Shown: positions 42,773 to 50,510 of the stretch, piece after piece
How the letters are laid out: every line of letters starts with the position of its first letter
Position numbering within the stretch: the first letter of the stretch is position 1
Assembly: GCA_963709525.1 (NCBI GenBank)
Contig: CAVPXB010000009.1
Span: 434,001 to 498,000, forward strand
DNA length: 64,000 nt
Direction of reading: 5' to 3'
DNA from: CAIWHR01 sp963709525
GTDB taxonomy: Bacteria > Pseudomonadota > Gammaproteobacteria > Burkholderiales > Casimicrobiaceae
Notes under the pieces: model-generated
The model's database searches: none
What the model was told of the DNA's origin: nothing
Seen by the model: the letters and a program-made list of their open reading frames with translations, nothing else
Translations under genes and position numbers: made by a program

Positions 42773-43483
42773 ATCCGCGGCCGAGCGCGGGGCGCGCGGG
42801 CGACGACGCGCTGGCGCTGGTCCGCCTGCTCCAGCTCGCGAGCCCGACGCTGCCCATCGGCGCCTTCAGCTATTCGCAGGGTCTCGAACGCGTCGTCGAG
42901 GACGGCGTCGTGTGCGACGCCGTCACGACGCAGGCCTGGATCGGCGACCTGCTCGAACTCGTCGTCGCACCCGGCGAGGCGGCTATCGCCTGGCGTCTGC
43001 TCACTGCTGTTGCGGATGAAAACGCGGAAGCGCTCGCACGCTGGAACGACCGGTTCCGCGCCTCGCGCGAATCCTCCGAATTGCGCGCTGAGACCGAGCA
43101 GATGGGCGGCTCGCTCATCAAGCTTGCCGCCGATCTCGATCTGCTCGACGACTTCGCGCGCGGCGCGCTGCCGTTGCTGCATCCGATCACGCTGCCCGCG
43201 GCGTGGGCGATTGCGACGCGCGGCATCGGGCATCGCTGCGGAGTCGTCCCTCGCTGCGTACCTGTGGGCGTGGCTCGAAAACCAGGTGATGGCGGCGATC
43301 AAGACCGTGCCGCTGGGACAGGTTGCCGGGCAGCGGCTGCTTCTGCACCTGGGCACGCACATTCCCGCTGCCGCACTGCTCGCGCGGACGATCGCCGACG
43401 ACGACGTCGCGACCTTCGCGCCGGGACTCGCGATCGCATCGTCACGTCACGAAACTCAATACACGAGGCTCTTTCGATCATGA
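42769..43483 (+). CDS. ureF: UreF, urease accessory protein (one frameshift)
   Basis: Part of the UreD/F/G complex that activates urease. ATG 42769 at the ureE overlap; LLQLASPTLPIGAFSYSQGLERVVEDGVV is the typical N-terminus. The frame shifts by one near 43230 and continues AAESSLAAYLWAWLENQVMAAIKTVPLGQVAGQRLLLHLG to TGA 43481-43483, ending in the usual RLFRS. About 237 residues once corrected. Confidence 0.92.
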
Positions 43484-44097
43484 ACATTACGCAACCGCTG
43501 CGCGTCGGCATCGGCGGCCCGGTGGGCTCGGGCAAGACGGCGCTGACGCTGGCGCTGTGCCGCGCGCTGCGCGACCGGCACCAGATTGCCGTGGTCACCA
43601 ACGATATCTACACCGAGGAGGATGCGCAATTCCTGGTGCGCAACGAGGCGCTCGCCCCAGATCGCATCATCGGCGTCGAGACCGGCGGCTGTCCGCACAC
43701 GGCGATCCGCGAGGACGCGTCGATCAACCTCGAGGCGGTCGACCGCCTGGTGCAACGCTTCGGCAACCTCGACATCGTGTTCGTCGAAAGCGGCGGCGAC
43801 AATCTCGCGGCGACGTTTTCGCCGGAGCTCTCCGACCTCACGCTGTACGTGATCGACGTTGCCGCAGGCGACAAGATACCGCGCAAGGGCGGCCCCGGCA
43901 TCACCCGCTCGGACCTGCTGATCATCAACAAGATCGACCTGGCCCCCATGGTCGGCGCGTCACTCGAGGTGATGGACCACGATGCGCGGAAGATGCGCGG
44001 CGAGCGACCTTTCGTGTTCACCAACCTCAAGACCGGGCAGGGTCTCGATGTGGTGATTCGCTTCATCGAGGAACGCGGGATGGTGGCAGTCCGCTAG
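43480..44097 (+). CDS. ureG: UreG, urease accessory GTPase
   Basis: A 205-residue SIMIBI GTPase that drives nickel insertion. PLRVGIGGPVGSGKTALTLALCRAL contains the P-loop; NDIYTEEDAQFL, ETGGCPHTAIREDAS (the CPH nickel-binding motif), VFVESGGDNLAATFSPELSDLT and NKIDLAP follow. The gene is intact and overlaps ureF by ATGA. It is the last ure gene; ureD and ureA are not in the window. Confidence 0.97.
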   Translation: MNITQPLRVGIGGPVGSGKTALTLALCRALRDRHQIAVVTNDIYTEEDAQFLVRNEALAPDRIIGVETGGCPHTAIREDASINLEAVDRLVQRFGNLDIVFVESGGDNLAATFSPELSDLTLYVIDVAAGDKIPRKGGPGITRSDLLIINKIDLAPMVGASLEVMDHDARKMRGERPFVFTNLKTGQGLDVVIRFIEERGMVAVR

Positions 44098-44288
44098 GCG
44101 GCACGCCGCGCCGACCGCAGGCGCCACGCTTTAACCCCATCGAAGTAATTTGGTGCGCTGCGCAGAACGGCGCGCACTGCTTTGGGGATGACGCGCGTGT
44201 GTCCAACCGGGCCCCGACGCATGCTGTGTCCGCGCCACGGTTCCATTTCCCATGACGAATCCAAGACTTAGCGGCTGGCAACGCGCAA

Positions 44289-44304
44289 TGGCATGGATCG
44301 TGCA
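44289..44304 (+). promoter_or_regulatory. Sigma54-type promoter upstream of urtA
   Basis: TGGCATGGATCGTGCA fits TGGCACG-N4-TTGCW at all but two positions, with correct GG-GC spacing, 107 bases before the urtA ATG. Urea transport operons are often under NtrC/RpoN nitrogen control, which supports it. No clear NtrC enhancer pair is seen. The rest of 44098-44410 shows no gene. Confidence 0.5.
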
Positions 44305-44410
44305 AAGCATTGCAGCAACGCCGCCCGGGTTGGCCGGTCACGAAGTTGTCGTGTCGAACGACCACCGGCGTGGACATCGTCATCGTTCCTTTTTCGAACT
44401 GGGAGACTTC

Positions 44411-45677
44411 ATGCAACGTCGTCACTTCATCAAACAACTGGCCTTGTCGGCTGCCTTGGCGAGTGCTGGCTTCACCGCCGCCCCTGCGTTTGCGGCCGAC
44501 ACCATCAAGGTCGGCGTGCTGCATTCGCTGTCGGGCACCATGGCCATCAGCGAAACCGTATTGAAGGACACCGCGCTGATGGCGATCGAGGAGATCAACG
44601 CCAAGGGCGGCGTGCTCGGCAAGAAACTCGAGCCGGTCGTCGTCGACCCTGCGTCGAACTGGCCGCTGTTCGCCGAGAAGGCGCGCGGCCTCGATTTCGC
44701 AGGACAAGGTGGCGGTGGTCTTCGGCTGCTGGACCAGCGTGTCGCGCAAGTCGGTGCTGCCGGTGTTCGAGGAACTCAACGGACTCCTCTTCTACCCGGT
44801 GCAGTACGAAGGCGAGGAACTGTCGAAGAACGTGTTCTACACCGGCGCCGCGCCGAACCAGCAGGCGATTCCCGCCGTCGAGTACCTGATGAGCAAGGAT
44901 GGCGGCGCTGCCAAGCGCTGGGTGCTGCTCGGCACCGATTACGTGTACCCGCGCACGACCAACAAGATCCTGCGCGCGTTCCTCAAGTCCAAGGGCGTCG
45001 CCGACACCGATATCGACGAGAAGTACACGCCTTTCGGTCATAGCGATTACCAGACCATCGTCGCCGACATCAAGAAGTTCGCGGCGGGTGGCAAGACGGC
45101 GGTGGTGTCGACGATCAACGGCGACTCGAACGTGCCGTTCTACAAGGAACTGGGCAATCAGGGCCTGAAGGCGACCGACGTGCCGGTCGTCGCGTTCTCG
45201 GTCGGCGAGGAAGAGCTGCGCGGCGTGGACACCAAGCCGCTGGTGGGCCACCTCGCGGCATGGAACTACTTCATGTCGCTGAAGAACCCGACCAACGACG
45301 CGTTCAAGAAGCAGTGGGCCGCGTATGCCAAGGCGAAGAAGCTGCCCGGTGCCGACAAGCCGCTGACCAACGACCCGATGGAAGCGACCTACATCGGCGT
45401 GTACATGTGGAAGCAGGCCGTCGAGAAGGCGAAGTCGACCGACACCGACAAGGTCATCGCGGCGATGGCCGGCCAGACCTTCAAGGCGCCATCGGGCTTC
45501 ACCGCCAAGATGGACGAGAAGAACCACCATCTGCACAAGCCGGTGTTCATCGGCGAAGTACAGGCCAACGGCCAGTTCAATGTCGTATGGAAGACGCCGG
45601 GCCCGATCAGCGCGCAGCCGTGGAGCCCGTTCATCGCCGGCAACGACAAGAAGAAGGACGTGCCGGAACAGAAGTAA
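44411..45677 (+). CDS. urtA: UrtA, urea ABC transporter substrate-binding protein (one frameshift)
   Basis: Periplasmic urea-binding protein. ATG 44411 (MQRRHFIKQLALSAALASAGFTAAPAFA) gives a Tat-like or Sec signal peptide cut near AFA|ADT. DTIKVGVLHSLSGTMAISETVLKDTALMAIEEINAKGGVLGKKLEPVVVDPASNWPLFAEKAR is diagnostic of UrtA; one extra base near 44693 breaks the frame, after which SQDKVAVVFGCWTSVSRKSVLPVFEELNGLLFYPVQYEGEE continues to 45677. Corrected length about 421 residues. First gene of the urt operon. Confidence 0.93.
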
Positions 45678-45697
45678 GCAGCTGAAACACGGAACCA

Positions 45698-45732
45698 GGG
45701 CGGCAGCGGCCCGTGATCACCCGCTGCCGCCC
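45698..45732 (+). other. Intercistronic stem-loop between urtA and urtB
   Basis: A perfect 12-bp stem GGGCGGCAGCGG / CCGCTGCCGCCC with an 11-base loop and no T run. It could protect the urtA mRNA 3' end or limit readthrough, giving more binding protein than membrane components. Confidence 0.55.
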
Positions 45733-45767
45733 GCGTTCCTCCTGCGTTGCCCCCACACTGGCCACCG

Positions 45768-47393
45768 ATGAAAACGCCCGCCCATGCCTTGTGCCACATC
45801 CTGGCAACGCTCGCCTGCGTGCTGGCATTGCTTGGCGCCGGTGGCGCGCGGGCGATGGCGCCGGAACTCGCTCACGAACTGGCCTTCGGCGAAAGCGACG
45901 CCAAGCTGAAGGCACTGGCCACCCTGGTGGCTGCCAACGACGCGCAGGCGCTGCCGCTGCTGCAGGGCCTCGTCGATGGCGAAATCCAGACGACGGGCGA
46001 TCAGCGTGTCCTCAAGGTCAAGGGCGGCGATGCGATCGACGTCGTGACCGGCGCGGCGGTGAAGCCTCTGCCCGAGCCGCGCGAGGACGTGGTCGTCAAC
46101 AATCGCATGCGACGGGAGATCACCGGCGCCATCGCGGTGCTGAAGCTCTCCGCTCCGGAGCGGGCGATTCGCTTCGCTGCGGCCCGCGCGCTGCAAAGCG
46201 GTGCCGATGAAGAAATGCTGCCCGCGGTAGCCGCTGCGCTGGCGAAAGAGCAGGATCCGGAGATCAAAGGCTTGCTGGAATTTGCACGAGCGACGATCGA
46301 ACTGGCCAGCAGCGACAAGACCAAGAAGCTGTTCGCGATTCATGCCTTGGCGACGAGCAAGAGTGCCAGCACCAAGACGCTGTTGCTGGGGCTCATGGAG
46401 AAGAAGGGCGACGTCTTCGTCGAGCCGGATGCCGAAGTTCGTGCCGAGGTGGAGATCGCGTTGCGCGCGATCGAAGGCCGGCTCGCCACCGGCGAGTTGG
46501 CAGGCCGCATTTTCAGTGGCATCAGTCTCGGCAGTATCCTGCTGCTGGCGGCATTGGGTCTTGCGATCACCTATGGGCTGATGGGCGTCATCAACATGGC
46601 GCACGGCGAGTTGATGATGGTCGGCGCCTACGCCACGTATGTGGTGCAGAACCTCTTTCGCAGCCACCTGCCTGGCGCCTTCGATTTGTATCTGCTCGCA
46701 GCGCTGCCCGTGGCATTCCTGGCTGCGGCCTTCGTCGGCATGACGATGGAACGCACGGTGATCCGCTTCCTGTACGGGCGGCCGCTGGAGACGCTGCTCG
46801 CCACCTGGGGCCTCTCCCTGATCCTGATCCAGGCGACGCGCACGATCTTCGGCGCGCAGAACGTGCAGGTCGAGAACCCGGCATGGATGTCAGGTGGCCT
46901 CACGGTTTTCAACAACGCGGTCCTGCCGTGGAGTCGCCTCGTGATCATCGGCTTCGCCGCCGCGGTCGTCACCGGCGTGTGGCTGCTGCTCACCCGCACG
47001 CGGCTCGGGCTGTTCGTACGCGGCGTGACGCAGAACCGGTCGATGGCCAGCGCGCTGGGCGTGCCCACCGGGCGCGTCGACACCTTGGCCTTCGGTCTCG
47101 GTTCGGGGATCGCCGGGCTCGCGGGCTGCGCACTGTCACAGATCGGCAACGTCGGGCCGGATCTCGGGCAGAGTTACATCGTCGATTCGTTCATGGTGGT
47201 CGTCCTGGGCGGCGTGGGCCAGCTCGCCGGCACCATCTATGCCGGTCTCGGTCTCGGCATCGCCAACAAGTTCCTCGAGGCGTGGTCGGGCGCGGTGCTG
47301 GCCAAGATCGCGGTGCTGGTTTTCATCATCGTGTTCATCCAGAAGCGGCCGCAGGGGCTGTTCGCGCTCAAGGGGCGCATGGCCGATGGTTGA
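45768..47393 (+). CDS. urtB: UrtB, urea ABC transporter permease
   Basis: A 541-residue permease. ATG 45768 begins a signal-like segment (HALCHILATLACVLALLGAGGARA), then a long extracytoplasmic N-terminal extension of about 220 residues characteristic of UrtB, with HEAT-like helices (ERAIRFAAARALQSGADEEMLPAVAAALAKEQD). The LivH-type membrane domain follows from ISLGSILLLAALGLAITYGLMGVINMAHGELMMVGAYATYV to SFMVVVLGGVGQLAGTIYAGLGLG. The gene is intact and overlaps urtC by 8 bases. Confidence 0.96.
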   Translation: MKTPAHALCHILATLACVLALLGAGGARAMAPELAHELAFGESDAKLKALATLVAANDAQALPLLQGLVDGEIQTTGDQRVLKVKGGDAIDVVTGAAVKPLPEPREDVVVNNRMRREITGAIAVLKLSAPERAIRFAAARALQSGADEEMLPAVAAALAKEQDPEIKGLLEFARATIELASSDKTKKLFAIHALATSKSASTKTLLLGLMEKKGDVFVEPDAEVRAEVEIALRAIEGRLATGELAGRIFSGISLGSILLLAALGLAITYGLMGVINMAHGELMMVGAYATYVVQNLFRSHLPGAFDLYLLAALPVAFLAAAFVGMTMERTVIRFLYGRPLETLLATWGLSLILIQATRTIFGAQNVQVENPAWMSGGLTVFNNAVLPWSRLVIIGFAAAVVTGVWLLLTRTRLGLFVRGVTQNRSMASALGVPTGRVDTLAFGLGSGIAGLAGCALSQIGNVGPDLGQSYIVDSFMVVVLGGVGQLAGTIYAGLGLGIANKFLEAWSGAVLAKIAVLVFIIVFIQKRPQGLFALKGRMADG

Positions 47394-48519
47394 GCAGGTC
47401 ATCTCTTCGCCGTCGTTCGCCGGCAGCAATCGCCCGCTCGGTTCAGCGGTGCCTTCGCTGCTGAGCGCGCGCGGCTGGTTGGCGTACGGCTTCGCCGCAA
47501 TCCTGCTGCTGGTGGCGTTGCCTCTCGCCAACCTCGCGCTGCCGGTCGGGCATCCTCTGCATGTGTCGGATTTCATGGTCACGCTGGTCGGCAAGATCAT
47601 GTGTTACGCCATCGTCGCGCTGGCGATGGACCTGATCTGGGGTTACGCCGGCATCCTGTCGCTGGGCCACGGACTGTTCTTTGCGCTGGGCGGCTACGCG
47701 ATGGGCATGTACCTGATGCGCTCTATCGGCCGCGACGGCGTCTACAAAAGTGACCTGCCCGACTTCATGGTGTTCCTCGACTGGAAGGAACTGCCCTGGT
47801 ACTGGAGCTTCACCGACCACTTCGCCTACGCGATGCTGCTGGTCGTGCTGGTGCCTGGTCTCCTCGCCCTGGTCTTCGGCTACTTCGCCTTCCGCTCGCG
47901 GATCAAGGGCGTGTACTTTTCGATCATCACGCAGGCGCTCACCTACGCGTTCATGCTGCTGTTCTTTCGCAACGACACGGGCTTCGGTGGCAACAACGGC
48001 TTCACCGACTTCAAGCGCATCCTGGGGTTCTCGATCACCTCGCCGCACACACGCGTGGCATTATTCGCGCTCACCGGCGCTGCGCTGCTGGGCGCGTACC
48101 TGCTGGGCCGTTGCATCGTGGCATCCAAGTTCGGCCGCGTGCTGACCGCGATCCGCGATGCGGAGAGCCGGGTGATGTTCTGCGGCTACAACCCGCTCTA
48201 CTACAAGCTCGCGATCTGGACGCTGTCCGCGGTGCTGTGCGGCATTGCCGGTGCGCTGTACGTGCCGCAGGTCGGCATCATCAATCCCGGCGAGATGTCG
48301 CCGGCCAACTCCATCGAGATCGCGATCTGGGTGGCGGTGGGCGGCCGTGGCTCGCTGATCGGCGCGATCGTCGGCGCGTTCATCGTCAACGGCGCCAAGA
48401 GCTGGTTCACGCAGGCCTTCCCCGAGTTCTGGCTGTTCTTCCTGGGCCTGCTGTTCATCCTGGTCACGCTGTACCTGCCGCGCGGCGTGGTGGGCCTCAT
48501 CTCCCGGAGGCGCGGATGA
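47386..48519 (+). CDS. urtC: UrtC, urea ABC transporter permease
   Basis: A 377-residue LivM-type permease from ATG 47386. WGYAGILSLGHGLFFALGGYAMGMYLM and VYFSIITQALTYAFMLLFFRNDTGFGGNNGFTDFK, then YVPQVGIINPGEMSPANSIEIAIWVAVGGRGSLIGAIVGAFIVNGAKSW, are typical of UrtC. It overlaps the end of urtB by 8 bases and the start of urtD by ATGA. Confidence 0.97.
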   Translation: MVEQVISSPSFAGSNRPLGSAVPSLLSARGWLAYGFAAILLLVALPLANLALPVGHPLHVSDFMVTLVGKIMCYAIVALAMDLIWGYAGILSLGHGLFFALGGYAMGMYLMRSIGRDGVYKSDLPDFMVFLDWKELPWYWSFTDHFAYAMLLVVLVPGLLALVFGYFAFRSRIKGVYFSIITQALTYAFMLLFFRNDTGFGGNNGFTDFKRILGFSITSPHTRVALFALTGAALLGAYLLGRCIVASKFGRVLTAIRDAESRVMFCGYNPLYYKLAIWTLSAVLCGIAGALYVPQVGIINPGEMSPANSIEIAIWVAVGGRGSLIGAIVGAFIVNGAKSWFTQAFPEFWLFFLGLLFILVTLYLPRGVVGLISRRRG

Positions 48520-49345
48520 GCGAGGCCGCGCACACCACCGATGCCGGCGCGCCTGGCCTGTCGCAGCTCGGCATGCGCTTCGCCGGCGCGGGTGTGGACA
48601 CCACGCACGGTCCGATCCTCTATCTCGACGGCTATCACCGTGAGCTTCGACGGCTTTCGCGCGCTCAACAAGCTGTCGCTGACCATCGAAGACGGCGAGC
48701 TGCGCTGCATCATCGGCCCCAACGGGGCAGGCAAGACGACGATGATGGATGTGATCACCGGCAAGACGCGGCCCGATTCCGGCACCGCGTTCTTCGGCCA
48801 GACGATCGACCTCACGACGCTGACCGAGCCGCAGATCGCGCACGCCGGCATCGGGCGCAAATTCCAGAAGCCGACGGTGTTCGAGCAGCTGAGCGTGTTC
48901 GAAAACCTCGAACTCTCGATGAAGGCCGACAAGCGGGTGCGCGGTACGCTGCGAGCCCGACTTGGCAGCTTTGATCGCGACCGCATCGCCGAGACGCTTA
49001 CGCTCATTCATCTCGGCGGGCGAAGCGCAGCGGCAGGCAGGGCTCCTGTCGCACGGACAGAAGCAGTGGCTGGAAATCGGCATGCTGCTGATGCAGGAAC
49101 CGCGGCTCATCCTTCTCGACGAGCCGGTCGCCGGCATGACCGACGAGGAGACGATGCGCACCGCGGAACTCTGCCTCACGCTGGCGGGGCGCCACTCGGT
49201 CGTGGTGGTCGAGCACGACATGGACTTCATCGGCCGCATCGCGCGCAAGGTGACCGTGCTGCACGAAGGCAGCGTGCTGGCCGAAGGACCGATGGACGTC
49301 GTGCAGGCCGATCCCCGGGTGATCGAGGTCTACCTCGGCCGCTAA
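48516..49345 (+). CDS. urtD: UrtD, urea ABC transporter ATPase (two frameshifts)
   Basis: LivG-type ATPase. ATG 48516; an extra base near 48642 (ILYLDG | ITVSFDGFRALNKLSLTIEDGELRCIIGPNGAGKTTMMDVITGKTRPDSG) and another near 49017 (LIHL | AGEAQRQAGLLSHGQKQWLEIGMLLMQEPRLILLDEPVAGMTDEET) must be removed. Walker A, the signature LSHGQKQWLEIGM, Walker B and the switch histidine (VVVVEHDMDFIG) are all present. Corrected length about 275 residues. Confidence 0.93.
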
Positions 49346-49373
49346 AGCTGCGAATGTCGACGCGTCCCTTGCC

Positions 49374-50066
49374 ATGCTGACCGTATCCAACGTCAACCAG
49401 TACTACGGCGGCAGCCATACGCTGCGCAACGTCTCGTTCGAGGCGCCCTCCGGCTCGGTGACGACGGTGCTGGGCAGAAACGGCGTCGGGAAGACGACGC
49501 TGCTGAAGTGCCTGGCCGGACTGCTTCCGGTGAAGAACGGCGCAATCAACTTCGAGGGCAAGGACGTGACGCGCATGCCGCCCTACGAGCGTGCGCGCCT
49601 GGGACTCGGCTACGTGCCGCAGGGACGCGAGATCTTCCCGCGCCTCACGGTCGAGGAGAACCTGCGCCTCGGGCTCGCCACGCGCCCGCGCGGCACGCCG
49701 ATACCTGCGCGCATCTTCGAGATGTTCCCCGTCCTCTCCGACATGCTGCAACGGCGCGGCGGCGATCTTTCCGGCGGGCAGCAGCAGCAGCTCGCCATCG
49801 GCCGCGCGCTGGCCGCGGGACCGAAATTGTTGGTGCTGGACGAGCCGACCGAGGGCATCCAGCCGTCGATCATCAAGGACATCGAGCGCGCGATCCGCCG
49901 GCTGGCCAGCGAAGGCGAGATGGCGATCCTGCTGGTCGAGCAGTACTACGACTTTGCACGATCGCTGGCCGATCGCTATGTCGTGCTGTCGCGAGGCGAG
50001 GTGATCAAGGCCGGCCGTGGCGAGGACATGGAGCGCGATGGCGTGCGGGAGTGCCTGACGGTGTAG
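49374..50066 (+). CDS. urtE: UrtE, urea ABC transporter ATPase
   Basis: A 230-residue LivF-type ATPase. MLTVSNVNQYYGGSHTLRNVSFEA, Walker A GRNGVGKTTLLK, signature LSGGQQQQLAIGRAL, Walker B LLVLDEPTEGIQPSI and a switch residue region AILLVEQYYDFA are intact. PQGREIFPRLTVEENLRLGL is family-typical. It closes the urtABCDE operon. Confidence 0.97.
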   Translation: MLTVSNVNQYYGGSHTLRNVSFEAPSGSVTTVLGRNGVGKTTLLKCLAGLLPVKNGAINFEGKDVTRMPPYERARLGLGYVPQGREIFPRLTVEENLRLGLATRPRGTPIPARIFEMFPVLSDMLQRRGGDLSGGQQQQLAIGRALAAGPKLLVLDEPTEGIQPSIIKDIERAIRRLASEGEMAILLVEQYYDFARSLADRYVVLSRGEVIKAGRGEDMERDGVRECLTV

Positions 50067-50086
50067 CCGCGATTTCGTGCTTGGGG

Positions 50087-50110
50087 CAGGAGCGGCGTCA
50101 GCCGCTCCTG
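50087..50110. repeat. REP-like hairpin downstream of urtE
   Basis: A perfect 10-bp stem with a GTCA loop. The sequence, with GTGGGAGCGACTTCAGACGC nearby, resembles REP sequences common in Pseudomonas and Xanthomonas relatives. It probably forms the 3' end of the urt transcript. Confidence 0.55.
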
Positions 50111-50189
50111 CAAGAGCGACGCATCGATTGGGACCTGTGGGAGCGACTTCAGACGCGAACGCATTGACCGCGCAGACCCGTCACGCCTG

Positions 50190-50316
50190 TTGATCCGGAA
50201 TGAATATGTTTGAACCGTTCGCCCTGAGTCAATCGAAGGGCCTGCCCTGAGTCAATCGAAGGGGCTTCGACGGGCTCAGCCCGAACGGAACTTCATGCGT
50301 CACCGTGCCTGATCAA
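50190..50316. repeat. 127-bp palindromic element with TTGATCCGG ends, copy C
   Basis: Begins TTGATCCGGAATGAATATG and ends GTGCCTGATCAA, the same length as copy A. The centre again has GTTCGCCCTGAG and GGCTCAGCCCGAACGG arms. Confidence 0.75.
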
Positions 50317-50384
50317 CCAAGGCGTTCCTACTCGAATCCTCGCTTCGGATGTTTCTCCGCGGGTAAGGCGTGCGCGGCACACCG

Positions 50385-50421
50385 AAATGAAAAAGGGGTT
50401 GGCGATGTTCCGCCAACCCCT
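50385..50421 (-). terminator. Terminator of the leftward Ig-repeat gene
   Basis: On the minus strand an 11-bp stem AGGGGTTGGCG / CGCCAACCCCT is followed by TTTTCATTTC. It lies 90 bases after the stop of the gene at 50511-52964. Confidence 0.8.
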
Positions 50422-50510
50422 GGTCCTGCCTTGTCCTTGCGCCGTTGTCCGGGAGGCATCGCGAAGAGGCCTGAACAATCCCGACAACGGCGCGCGGGTG
50501 CTAGACGAGG

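Larger units (their letters stand above)
50067..50510. other. Intergenic stretch packed with repeats
   Basis: No gene. It holds a REP-like hairpin CAGGAGCGGC-GTCA-GCCGCTCCTG (50087-50110) just after urtE, a related TGTGGGAGCGACTTCAGACGCG stretch (50138-50159), palindromic element copy C (50190-50316) and the terminator of the leftward gene (50394-50421). Confidence 0.6.
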
